Counted from the stretch's first letter, positions 1 to 6,011 are shown. The stretch is DNA of 9,063 bases from Pirellulaceae bacterium (GCA_030744095.1 JASLRF010000442.1:1-9063), one strand, 5' to 3'. Translations and numbers: made by a program. Notes: generated by a model from the sequence alone, not told the origin.

Positions 1-1604
1 GGCGGTTGGCCTCCTTCCTCGATCACAACCTCGCGGACACGCGAGACGGCCCCCCCCTGCTCTTGCATCTCGAGCCCCCGCCTCATTTTCAGATACAGGT
101 CGCGCAACAGCCTTCCATCGACGCTCTTGGCCAACGCATCATAGATTTCACTTTCGTCTCGATAATCAAACGCGCGGTACGTATTCTTATGAAGCGATGC
201 AAAAATCGCCTGGGCCTCGTTAGGCGAAACGGTGGGACGTGGTGCGAAAGGTCGCTTGACCTCCCAGCCGAGCAGCGGCCAGGTTGCAGCAGAAACGGCA
301 ATCAGAACGATTATGGCCTGCAGTCGCATTGGCCGTTTGAAAAACAATACGGCGACTGGTAACAGGCAAGCGCAGATGATGGTCAAGATTGGCAGCCGCA
401 TCTTCGGCGCCGGCGGCAAAGTTGCCTGGACTTCGTTTAGCTGTGGGGCCGGTGGTCTGCCTGGGTTTTGCCATTGGTACGTGTTGGCATTGCCGATCCG
501 CGAGAGAGTCACTTTTTGTGCTTCGTCGTAGGCGAAGACGATTACGTTGGCGGACCAGACATGGCGGTTGAAGCGATCCCAAGTCAACTTGACTGTACCG
601 AGTGATCCCTTGGTGCTGTAGGACAAGATCACACCGACACGAGCATTCGCCATGCTGACTTTTTTTCGTTCAGCTTGGACAGCAAAGTCCTTGAAGTCGA
701 GACCGTAAAAGTCGATCCGATCGACGTTGGGCTTGACGACAACACCGTCGATTTCGATTGGGTTGCCGGACGTGAAATATGCTTCGATCTGCTGGCGCGC
801 GGCGTCTTGTTCGGCGATGTCCAAGAACGCATCGTCGTCGCGGGCAATCAAAACGCTCGCTTCCAGTGACAGCAGCGGCACCAGAACTTCATGCCGTACT
901 TCAAAGTCCTCAATGTAAAGAAATGAATAGACGGAGCTGTAGCTGGTGATCCCCAGCGTCTCTTCCCGTTGTTTTTGGTACCACTCCTCCCATTCTTCCT
1001 CGGACGCCTCGGCGGGCAGGGCGGGGTTATCCCAACTGAATCGGACCGTTTCCGGATGGTCAGGCTGCAATACGGCACCAAACGGCGTTCCCGCATTTTC
1101 CTGCTTGATCACCAACTTCATCTCGGCGGGAATCAGAACATCTTGATCCACCAGATGCTGGCTGAAGGTCAAGAACTCGGGTGGTTTTAGCAGCTCGTAT
1201 TCCAGTCGAAACTCGAGCTTATGGGCCATCAAGTCGGCCATTGGTACGCCTTCCGGCGGCATCTCGAATTCCTTGACGCCAACGACGCGCCCAGACAACT
1301 TCACCCCTTCCACATCGCGAATTACAAACCGTTCCAAGAGAAACTGCTCGTGTTTTTCGATGCCGGACCGGATGATAGTCGGCTCCAGGAAATCCTCTGC
1401 ATTTGGTTTCAGATTGTGGAACAGAAACAGATCTTCCACGAACACGCTGATCCGGACGCTGACCTTATCCCGCGTCACGAAGGCAGCGGTCTCCGTGACG
1501 GAGACGGGGTGATTTGCCGCCATTGTCAAGCTGCAACAGGCCAGCAGCGCGGCATCGACCATCACTCGAGTCGCAAGGCGGCGTGAAATGAGCGGTAGAT
1601 TCAT
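1..1604 (-). CDS. Secreted/membrane-anchored conserved hypothetical protein, 3' end beyond window
   Basis: A reading frame without a stop runs from here off the left edge, giving at least 534 residues. I do not recognise a named family. The N-terminus looks like an export signal: arginines near residues 8-13, then a hydrophobic stretch (about 15-29) ending in AA; an LLAC sequence inside it could be read as a lipobox. A long soluble, probably beta-rich region (about 30-400) follows, with an acidic Glu/Trp-rich segment near 205-220. Two transmembrane helices follow at about 403-421 and 426-446, then a soluble tail containing YRAFDYRDESEIYDAL that continues outside the window. This suggests a large extracytoplasmic domain anchored by a hairpin, with the tail on the same side as the N-terminal domain. 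The start is ATG at 1604; an in-frame ATG at 1625 preceded by a stop is an alternative. Neither has a clear SD. It lies about 93 bases behind the TatD-like gene on the same strand. Confidence 0.8.
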   Translation of the reverse strand, partial: MNLPLISRRLATRVMVDAALLACCSLTMAANHPVSVTETAAFVTRDKVSVRISVFVEDLFLFHNLKPNAEDFLEPTIIRSGIEKHEQFLLERFVIRDVEGVKLSGRVVGVKEFEMPPEGVPMADLMAHKLEFRLEYELLKPPEFLTFSQHLVDQDVLIPAEMKLVIKQENAGTPFGAVLQPDHPETVRFSWDNPALPAEASEEEWEEWYQKQREETLGITSYSSVYSFLYIEDFEVRHEVLVPLLSLEASVLIARDDDAFLDIAEQDAARQQIEAYFTSGNPIEIDGVVVKPNVDRIDFYGLDFKDFAVQAERKKVSMANARVGVILSYSTKGSLGTVKLTWDRFNRHVWSANVIVFAYDEAQKVTLSRIGNANTYQWQNPGRPPAPQLNEVQATLPPAPKMRLPILTIICACLLPVAVLFFKRPMRLQAIIVLIAVSAATWPLLGWEVKRPFAPRPTVSPNEAQAIFASLHKNTYRAFDYRDESEIYDALAKSVDGRLLRDLYLKMRRGLEMQEQGGAVSRVREVVIEEGGQP

Positions 1605-1697
1605 GAAGAGCGCACGCCCCGACATTTCGGATGGCTATTATTCGACGGGTGACATCACGCTGAACGAACGAAGTTCCGAGAACAATCCGTTCCGTTG

Positions 1698-2549
1698 TTA
1701 CGTCGCGCTGGCCACTGGTTGTTCAACGCCCTCTTGCTCGACACGAATCGGCTTGATATCGAATTTTGGATTCTGCCCAAGAAATCGGCAGGGATTGTTG
1801 TGAAAGACCTCAATGGCATCCTGCAGAGAATTGCCTCGAGCACGGAAATCCATGATGCACTCTTGCAGAGTAAACGGGTCGCTTGGCCCCCAGTCGGCGG
1901 ACGAATTGACGATAATCCGTTCGCGGCCGTAGATTTCAAGCATGTCCACGGCGCGCCGGGGAGTGCATTTTGTGATGGGGTAAAGCGTGAAGCCGACCCA
2001 GTAACCCTCTTCCAAGGGCCCGCGAATCGTGTGTTCTTCCACGTGATCGATCCAGACGCGTTCCGGGTCGACATTCATGTGTCGCAACACTTCCAACGTT
2101 CGCTTTGTGCCCCGTACCTTGTCCTGCAAGTGCGGTGTATGAATCAGGATGAGCTGTCCGTGTTTGATGGCCAGTTCGACTTGCGCCTCGAAAACCTCTT
2201 CTTCGTTCTTGGTCGTCTTGTGAAAGCCGATTTCTCCGATACCCAAGACCGTTGGCTTCTTAAAGAACTCAGGCATCTTCTCTAACACAGCGTGGCTAAG
2301 CTCCGGGTTTTCCGCTTCCTTCGGATTCACCGCGACCCAACAAAAATGCCGAATGCCGTAGTCGGCGGCACGCGTCGGTTCGAACTCGCTAATCTGTTTA
2401 AAGTAGTCAAGAAACGTTTCTGGGTATTCGCGGTCGAAGCCAGCCCAAAACGCAGGCTCGGCGACAGCAACCACGCCGGACATCGCCATCCGTTCGTAGT
2501 CCTGCGCAGTTCGAGCAATCGCGTGATAGTGAGGTTGGATGATTTGCAT
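1698..2549 (-). CDS. TatD-superfamily metal-dependent hydrolase, EboB-like
   Basis: A 283-residue amidohydrolase-fold protein. All expected TatD-type metal ligands are visible: HxH at 7-9 (PHYH), Glu106 in GIGEIG, His137 in LIHTPH, His169 in IDHVEE and Asp219 in SADWG. The substrate is unknown. From memory, the overall pattern (IARTxxDYExMA, EPAFW, NPKEA, GEIGF, NSSADWGPSDP) resembles the TatD-like EboB proteins of ebo clusters more than the DNase TatD of E. coli. This was not checked by alignment. The start is ATG 2549, because GGGAG lies 7 bases upstream and HxH then falls at residues 7-9. The frame is open upstream to 2639, but that extension (about 30 residues) has no family resemblance. 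The last 20 or so residues, after FDIKPI, are a variable tail. It follows the 77-residue gene after 115 bases on the same strand and is probably co-transcribed. No UbiA, dehydroquinate-synthase-like or isomerase ebo partners are in the window. Confidence 0.9.
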   Translation of the reverse strand: MQIIQPHYHAIARTAQDYERMAMSGVVAVAEPAFWAGFDREYPETFLDYFKQISEFEPTRAADYGIRHFCWVAVNPKEAENPELSHAVLEKMPEFFKKPTVLGIGEIGFHKTTKNEEEVFEAQVELAIKHGQLILIHTPHLQDKVRGTKRTLEVLRHMNVDPERVWIDHVEEHTIRGPLEEGYWVGFTLYPITKCTPRRAVDMLEIYGRERIIVNSSADWGPSDPFTLQECIMDFRARGNSLQDAIEVFHNNPCRFLGQNPKFDIKPIRVEQEGVEQPVASAT

Positions 2550-2664
2550 GGACGTTCTCCCTTTCCTGGGCTCGACCTTGTGTGTTGGCGTATCGTCGAG
2601 TCCATTCGTCGCGTGGCTGAGTTCCCTCCGTGCCGGCACCGTTGCGTAAAGCGAAAATCCGGTG

Positions 2665-2898
2665 TCAGTCCAGATCGGAGAACATGTTTAACAGGCGTTC
2701 GCTACGATCGGGCGTGCTGCTAGGTTTAGACAGGATCACCAGCGCTTCGTAGACCTTTTCCAGGCGCTCGTCCTTTTCACCACCGCCGGCTCGCTCCTCA
2801 AGCGCGCGGTCGTGGCGATCTAACGTGGCCGCAATCTCGATCAACATGCAGCGAACTTCGAGATAGTATTTATCCAGCACTTTGTCCGCGGTCAGCAT
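2665..2898 (-). CDS. Small helical conserved hypothetical protein (77 residues)
   Basis: A small, charged, probably all-helical cytoplasmic protein with no signal peptide or membrane segment. The N-terminal part (VLDKYYLEVRCMLIEIAATLDRHDRA, about residues 7-32, here split by heptad-like hydrophobic positions) looks like one long helix. A Gly/Glu linker (about 35-44) follows, then a second helix (about 45-58) and an acidic end. I know similar short proteins from planctomycetes only as hypotheticals. The start ATG 2898 is chosen because AGAGAGG lies 4 bases upstream; the frame is open to 3189, but the extension looks non-coding. The TatD/EboB-like gene follows on the same strand after 115 bases, so the protein may assist or regulate that hydrolase. 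That link is inference from position only. The function is unknown. Confidence 0.72.
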   Translation of the reverse strand: MLTADKVLDKYYLEVRCMLIEIAATLDRHDRALEERAGGGEKDERLEKVYEALVILSKPSSTPDRSERLLNMFSDLD

Positions 2899-3257
2899 AA
2901 CGCCTCTCTCAATTGTGCATTGTGGGTGGGCACGCGTTGATAGCGTTGGGTGGGTGTGAGTCGGTATCAGAATAGTATTTTGCACGGAGCCGACGTTTGC
3001 AACCTGCACCGGCGTGAAAGTATCCAACACAACGCAGCTCATCGGCAACGAGAACAACCTCATTTTTACGCGATCGGCCGGGAGAATTCTACGCCCGGGA
3101 GCGTCGCCGAACAGCCATCGGCGAGAATGTTTCGCCTGAAAATCGGCGTTATCAAATGGATGGAATTGCCGCCCAGGCGCTTTCGGCAAGTTTTGCGGCC
3201 CCCCCCGCCCAACCGAAATGGCATCTGAGGCGAAATGCTACCTGGCCCGCCCCTGAG
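2899..3257 (-). other. Gene-free leader region upstream of the 77-residue gene
   Basis: I see no convincing gene on either strand in these 359 bases. The minus-strand frame continuing upstream from the 77-residue protein is open but looks unlike a protein of any family. The stretch holds a weak promoter candidate at 2972-3002, two GGGTGGG motifs on the plus strand near 2925 and 2949, and an 8-base C run at 3199-3206. No intrinsic terminator for the gene ending at 3258 is evident. Confidence 0.5.
2972..3002 (-). promoter_or_regulatory. Weak sigma-70-like promoter candidate for the 77-residue/TatD pair
   Basis: On the minus strand, TTGCAA (2997-3002) and TACTAT (2972-2977) are separated by 19 bases, each matching 4 of 6 consensus positions. 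It lies about 75 bases before the start codon at 2898. The long spacer makes this a low-confidence call. Confidence 0.2.
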
Positions 3258-3680
3258 TCACTGCGAGTGAGGCCGATCGACAAAACGAAAATACTCGGCC
3301 ACGTCCAAGAACACCGCAGTTTGGACCAGCTGAATCAGCAACGGTGTCTCCGGCCAGTCGAATATGCCCAGCATCTTCTCGAATTGTGCCGGCGCGCAGG
3401 TGCCTCGTGCTTCGACAGAAACAACACGATCCACGCGATCGTTCACAACACCGTCTAGCTGCCAGGCCGGCTCGGCTCCGTTTGCGGAAACCCAAACAAA
3501 CGATCCATCGGGTTCAAGAAACATGCGAGGCAGTTCGGCAAACCTCTGGGTGGCCGTCTCGAAACTGATCGAAAACGGTTCCGACTGTTGCGGTGGGGAC
3601 AACATCACCGTCGCCAGTTCACATCGGTCGATCGTGATTCGGTCGCCATCCGCCACGGCCGCCGGTCGACGATGGAGCAT
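3258..3680 (-). CDS. Conserved hypothetical protein downstream of cutA
   Basis: A cytoplasmic-looking protein of 140 residues from ATG 3680, or 152 from GTG 3716. There is no signal peptide, membrane segment or catalytic motif that I recognise. The central part contains MFLEPDGSFVW and a WQLDGVVNDR segment, followed by VEARGTCAPAQFEKML and DWPETPLLIQLV. This alternation of beta-like and helix-like blocks suggests one compact alpha/beta domain ending in AEYFRFV. I associate this pattern with planctomycete hypotheticals but cannot name a family. The start is uncertain. GTG 3716 begins one base after the cutA stop codon, which would favour translational coupling, while ATG 3680 (preceded in frame by GTG 3683) is the first ATG. 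No clear SD precedes any of them. It probably shares a transcript with cutA. The function is unknown. Confidence 0.75.
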   Translation of the reverse strand: MLHRRPAAVADGDRITIDRCELATVMLSPPQQSEPFSISFETATQRFAELPRMFLEPDGSFVWVSANGAEPAWQLDGVVNDRVDRVVSVEARGTCAPAQFEKMLGIFDWPETPLLIQLVQTAVFLDVAEYFRFVDRPHSQ

Positions 3681-3717
3681 CACATGAACCGGCTGCAATG
3701 GACGACACGATTCCACG

Positions 3718-4092
3718 TTATTCGCCCGATTCGTGCACGGGCTGGACGGACGTTGGGTCTGGCGGCGAGGACGCCGGACCCACCGACTTGGCGATCCAAT
3801 CTAAGTAGCTCTCGCTCGCCGCCACGATCGCCGTCGCCACGATTTCTGGTTCGCCGTACGAATGCAATTCACGAATCTTCGATTCAACCTGCGGATAGAG
3901 TGCTCGTAGTGTCTTGATGGTGCAACACCATTCGCTGGAAGTTTCAATCTGGTCCTTCCACCGATACGTGCTCTCTACCGGTCCGCTGAGTTGAACGCAA
4001 GCAGCCAGCCGATTGGCTACCAATACGGTGGCGATACGCTCGGCGTCAGCGAGGTCAGAACTCATCGTAACGATCTGGATTGCGTCGGGCAT
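3718..4092 (-). CDS. cutA: CutA1 family protein (divalent-cation tolerance)
   Basis: A 124-residue member of the CutA1 family: small, very stable trimeric proteins with a ferredoxin-like fold. The name comes from E. coli mutants with altered copper tolerance, but the molecular role is still debated. Family signatures are present in order: the helix with ANRLAACVQL (26-35), STYRWKDQI (41-49) for the conserved Tyr-Arg-Trp strand, a CTIKT strand (57-61) and LHSYGEPEIVA (76-86), ending in YLDWI (96-100). A Pro/Ser-rich tail of about 24 residues extends past the usual end, making it slightly longer than the roughly 110-residue family norm. The start ATG 4092 is set by GAGGA 7 bases upstream; the frame is open further up to 4197 without family similarity. 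The next gene begins almost at its stop codon. A possible promoter lies at 4230-4257. Confidence 0.95.
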   Translation of the reverse strand: MPDAIQIVTMSSDLADAERIATVLVANRLAACVQLSGPVESTYRWKDQIETSSEWCCTIKTLRALYPQVESKIRELHSYGEPEIVATAIVAASESYLDWIAKSVGPASSPPDPTSVQPVHESGE

Positions 4093-4215
4093 GACATGTT
4101 CCTCGAATGTCGAAACGTGTACTTTGCCCTTCGCCATCATACTGCATGACCACAGGGGAAGTGAGATCATTGCGTGAAGAACCGAACGCCCGGGCACCCC
4201 TCACTATAGCGGTCC

Positions 4216-4257
4216 TTTTCATCCCTCGAATTATCTGCATAATTGTTCGGTTTTCCA
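4216..4257. promoter_or_regulatory. Palindrome with promoter-like boxes facing both ways
   Basis: AATTAT-CTGC-ATAATT (4229-4244) is a perfect 6-base inverted repeat. On the plus strand, TTTTCA (4216-4221), a 16-base spacer and CATAAT (4238-4243) resemble a sigma-70 promoter, matching 4 and 5 of 6 positions. On the minus strand, TGGAAA (4252-4257), 16 bases and GATAAT (4230-4235) match 4 and 5 of 6. The minus-strand set could drive cutA with a leader of about 130 bases; the plus-strand set could drive the small ORF at 4306. The palindrome covers both -10 boxes and might be an operator. Only the sequence matches are observed; activity is inferred. Confidence 0.35.
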
Positions 4258-4305
4258 CGCCAAAACCCAATCCCGCCCCGCTTCTCCACCAGTCCCTGGT
4301 CAATA

Positions 4306-4377
4306 ATGAACCCTCGCGCCACGATCCTCTCGCTTGTCGCTTTTATTCTTGGGGTGATCACCACGACGTTCTTCTAA
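4306..4377 (+). CDS. Possible 23-residue single-pass membrane microprotein
   Basis: ATG to TAA encodes 23 residues beginning MNPRATIL and ending ITTTFF. One arginine near the N-terminus is followed by about 17 hydrophobic or small residues, enough for a single membrane helix with the N-terminus inside. There is no SD upstream, which is common among the genes of this window. Support comes from context rather than length: a promoter-like motif about 65 bases upstream and a terminator-like hairpin 33 bases downstream, both on the same strand, in a gap otherwise empty of genes. It could equally be a chance ORF inside a small RNA. I recognise no family. Confidence 0.25.
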   Translation: MNPRATILSLVAFILGVITTTFF

Positions 4378-4409
4378 ACCTCTCCTCGGATCGCCCTGTT
4401 CGCTCCCCC

Positions 4410-4444
4410 CAGCGCGGCACGATGACTGACGGCCCGCTGTTTTT
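4410..4444 (+). terminator. Putative intrinsic terminator on the plus strand
   Basis: CAGCG (4410-4414) pairs with CGCTG (4435-4439). After one bulged C, GGC (4416-4418) pairs with GCC (4432-4434). The stem is followed at once by five T residues (4440-4444). The T-tract has no counterpart on the minus strand, so the element is directional. No long plus-strand gene precedes it, so it would end a short transcript starting near 4250. Confidence 0.45.
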
Positions 4445-4492
4445 CAGACGATTCGCATCGGTAGGCCGCGAACAAGCGGAGAGGCCGTGAAT

Positions 4493-5221
4493 CTACTGCA
4501 GGTCGCCTGTCGTTGGCGGATCAATTCGTTCGCCGAAACGGAGGCTGGCACACACCGCATACGCCGCATCGCGACTTCTCCGCAAGGTATTCGGCAACAC
4601 CAACAGGTCGATCGTATAGAGCCGACCGTCTTGCAAGACCAATAATCGCTGGCGTTCCGCGCTGATCTTTTTCTCGGCCGCCAACTTCAATTCCACCAAG
4701 CCGACGTAGCGGGCGCAAGCTGTGTCACCAATTTGCAGTGGAATGACGTTCTCGACAAGTTCCAACTCGGCCAGATCCGCGGCCACCAGTTCGGCAAACT
4801 GCTCGACGTTCTCAGACGTTGCCGTTTCAAGATCGCCGTAGGAACGCGCCTCGACTGTTATCTCAATGCGCGGCAAGCCGTTGGGATTGGCTTCATAGAA
4901 TCTCGTCAGATAATCGCTGTCGCGAGGCAAAGCCCGCCAACCTTGTGGTTTGGCAATTTCAATACGATCATCGTCCAGCGGAGGCATATAATCGCCAATC
5001 GCAAGTTTGTCTTCTGGAATCTTGGTCACGCCTCGCACCGTGGCTCGCACTGGCGCGGAATTAGGAGCAACGGGAGAATCGCTGGCTGGTTGCGTGACAC
5101 CTGGCGCGGTCCCGCCCGGTGAAGCAGGTGCAGAGGACGAAGACTTGCTGGAATCGCTACAGCCAATGGCCAGGAAAACAGTGGCCAGACAACTTGCAAT
5201 CAAATTTCCAGGCCGATTCAT
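4493..5221 (-). CDS. Lipoprotein of unknown function
   Basis: A 242-residue predicted lipoprotein. Residues 1-20 form a type II signal peptide: a short basic start (MNRPG), a hydrophobic core and the lipobox LAIGC with Cys21. Cleavage and lipidation there would tether it to a membrane. A Ser/Pro/Gly/Thr-rich linker follows (about 22-60), then a globular domain from about 75. This contains an IEIAKPQGWRALPRDSDYL-like segment, RIEITVEAR, an acidic helix rich in Ala/Glu (FAELVAADLAELELVENV) and a LVLQDGRLYTIDLL strand, ending with two cysteines' worth of conserved-looking ACARYVG and AVCASLRF blocks. The layout resembles small PsbP/Mog1-like stress lipoproteins, but this is a guess from secondary-structure feel only. 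The start is ATG 5221; the frame is open to a TTG at 5260, and that extension would spoil the signal peptide. It lies 44 bases behind the lysine-rich gene and is probably co-transcribed. Confidence 0.85.
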   Translation of the reverse strand: MNRPGNLIASCLATVFLAIGCSDSSKSSSSAPASPGGTAPGVTQPASDSPVAPNSAPVRATVRGVTKIPEDKLAIGDYMPPLDDDRIEIAKPQGWRALPRDSDYLTRFYEANPNGLPRIEITVEARSYGDLETATSENVEQFAELVAADLAELELVENVIPLQIGDTACARYVGLVELKLAAEKKISAERQRLLVLQDGRLYTIDLLVLPNTLRRSRDAAYAVCASLRFGERIDPPTTGDLQ

Positions 5222-5265
5222 TTCCAGCCACCCACAACGAGCAAGTCTGTCCGAACCCAAAGAAG

Positions 5266-5577
5266 TTATTCTTCGATTGCTTCTTTGACTTTTTGTACGA
5301 AATGTGGCGTCTTGCCATCCTTGCTCAAATCGATGGCTTTCTTTTCTGCCTGCTTCTTCTGGTTGAACTCGAATAAAGCAACCCGCTTCAGCGATTGGTT
5401 GAAAACGCCGTAGAACAACTTGACGCGGATTTCGGCAGCTACTTTTTTCTTTCGCGCTTTTCGCGGTGCGGCCTTCTTCTTCGCGGCTTTCTTCTTCGTA
5501 CCGCCTGCCTTCTCAGCGGCCTCAGCAGCTTCTACCTCTTCTCGTAAAGCTTTCCTACTTACGACCTTGCGCGCCAT
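5266..5577 (-). CDS. Lysine-rich conserved hypothetical protein (103 residues)
   Basis: A two-part cytoplasmic protein. Residues 1-27 are Ala/Glu/Lys-rich and probably helical. Residues 28-46 are a dense basic tail (TKKKAAKKKAAPRKARKKK), like the tails of histone H1-like nucleoid proteins. Residues 49-103 form a compact domain starting IRVKLFYGVFNQSLKRVALFE and continuing through an AEKKA helix to HFVQKVKEAIEE. The C-terminal domain looks like a conserved planctomycete module; I cannot assign a fold or function. The basic stretch suggests binding to nucleic acid or another polyanion (inference). ATG 5577 is the only Met codon in the frame and has no SD; it is preceded by an AT-rich stretch with TGATATAAT ending three bases before it. 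The lipoprotein gene follows after 44 bases. Upstream lies an 8-base inverted repeat. Confidence 0.85.
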   Translation of the reverse strand: MARKVVSRKALREEVEAAEAAEKAGGTKKKAAKKKAAPRKARKKKVAAEIRVKLFYGVFNQSLKRVALFEFNQKKQAEKKAIDLSKDGKTPHFVQKVKEAIEE

Positions 5578-5580
5578 TTT

Positions 5581-5589
5581 ATTATATCA
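5581..5589 (-). promoter_or_regulatory. Extended -10 box abutting the start codon of the lysine-rich gene
   Basis: On the minus strand these bases read TGATATAAT, a perfect extended -10 (TG-N-TATAAT), with AAA and then the ATG at 5577 directly after. No good -35 is seen at 16-18 bases. Transcription from it would begin about at or just inside the start codon, so either the mRNA is leaderless or the match is a by-product of an AT-rich translation-initiation region. Confidence 0.3.
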
Positions 5590-5611
5590 TGGTAAGTGAT
5601 TCGTGCCGTGA

Positions 5612-5635
5612 CAGCACCCCACAAATAGGGTGCTG
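5612..5635. repeat. 8-base perfect inverted repeat upstream of the lysine-rich gene
   Basis: CAGCACCC (5612-5619) and GGGTGCTG (5628-5635) are separated by 8 bases. It lies between the stop of the Bfd-like gene (5712) and the start of the lysine-rich gene (5577). Neither strand has a T-tract after the stem, so it is not a typical intrinsic terminator. It could be an operator, an mRNA hairpin protecting the upstream 3' end, or a weak terminator. Confidence 0.5.
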
Positions 5636-5711
5636 GTCTTCAACCGGGAATCATGATACCGAATTCTGGGATAATCCGCCAGTTGGCGAGAATCGAGCGC
5701 CCGCAGATTCG

Positions 5712-6011
5712 TCATTCGTCATCGACGGGCGTCGCGCCCGGCGGAGGCGTTCCTCCACCGTCCCGCACATACTTGCCTCGCATTCGGGCGTATTCATCGT
5801 TCGCGGGCAATTCCAATTGGGTGTGCCCGTCGAGGACAGCCTGCTCGAACATCTTCTGCAAGAAAGGCCGGCACCAGCCACACCCGGTCCCGGCACCGAA
5901 ACAGTCGCTTAGCTGTGCCGCCCGTTTGGGTTTTTCAATCCGGATGAAATTTAGTAGCTTTCGTTGCGAGACGTGAAAGCAGAGGCAAATCTGGCGATTT
6001 GGATCAGACAC
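5712..6011 (-). CDS. Bfd-like (2Fe-2S)-binding protein
   Basis: A 99-residue protein whose N-terminal half is a BFD-type [2Fe-2S] domain. The ligand pattern is CxC at Cys9/Cys11, then 32 residues, then CxxC at Cys44/Cys47 (ICLCFHVS ... GTGCGWCRP). This matches bacterioferritin-associated ferredoxin, in which the cluster passes electrons to bacterioferritin to release stored iron. An extra Cys37 and a Gly/Pro-rich acidic tail (GGGTPPPGATPVDDE) are additions relative to the roughly 64-residue E. coli Bfd. The start is GTG 6011: a perfect GGAGG lies 6 bases upstream and the start overlaps the last 8 bases of the peptidase gene, so the two are probably translationally coupled. A TTG at 6035 is possible but less likely. 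No bacterioferritin gene is in the window, so the partner is unknown; the domain also occurs in other redox proteins. Confidence 0.88.
   Translation of the reverse strand: MSDPNRQICLCFHVSQRKLLNFIRIEKPKRAAQLSDCFGAGTGCGWCRPFLQKMFEQAVLDGHTQLELPANDEYARMRGKYVRDGGGTPPPGATPVDDE

Larger units (their letters stand above)
4093..4492. other. 400-base intergenic region with regulatory signals and a possible small transcript
   Basis: The region lies between the cutA start and the lipoprotein stop, both minus strand. Long open frames exist on both strands (plus 4107-4490, minus 4167-4364), but their translations look like random sequence. What it does hold is described separately: a 6+6 palindrome, promoter-like boxes in both directions, a 23-codon hydrophobic ORF and a hairpin followed by T residues on the plus strand. 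No terminator for the lipoprotein gene on the minus strand is evident. Confidence 0.5.

Noticed and set aside
1550..1560. Lipobox (LLAC) in the edge gene
   Set aside because: The cysteine lies inside the hydrophobic core, which continues to a typical AA cleavage site. A type I signal or anchor is as likely, so it was not called a lipoprotein.
1695..2285. Plus-strand open frame of 196 codons opposite the TatD-like gene
   Set aside because: It is antisense to a gene with all catalytic motifs; its translation shows no family resemblance and arises from the codon pattern of the real gene.
2630..2639. GTGCCGGCAC palindrome before the TatD-like gene as an operator
   Set aside because: A ten-base GC-rich palindrome is expected by chance at this composition, and nothing else supports it.
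2899..3189. N-terminal extension of the 77-residue protein by 97 codons
   Set aside because: The sequence looks non-coding, and an SD-like AGAGAGG sits directly before ATG 2898.
4203..4226. TATAGT on the minus strand as the cutA -10 box
   Set aside because: The hexamer at a suitable distance upstream (TTCGAG) is a poor -35; the boxes at 4230-4257 fit better, though still weakly.
4167..4364. Minus-strand open frame of 65 codons upstream of cutA
   Set aside because: There is no SD and no recognisable motif, and it spans the promoter-like palindrome.
4107..4490. Plus-strand open frame of 127 codons in the cutA-lipoprotein gap
   Set aside because: The translation looks random, and the start overlaps the 5' end region of cutA without an SD. 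The shorter ORF in another frame (4306-4377) is the more plausible candidate.
4493..4600. Terminator for the lipoprotein gene
   Set aside because: Only 4-base stems without T-tracts are found on the minus strand just past the stop codon.
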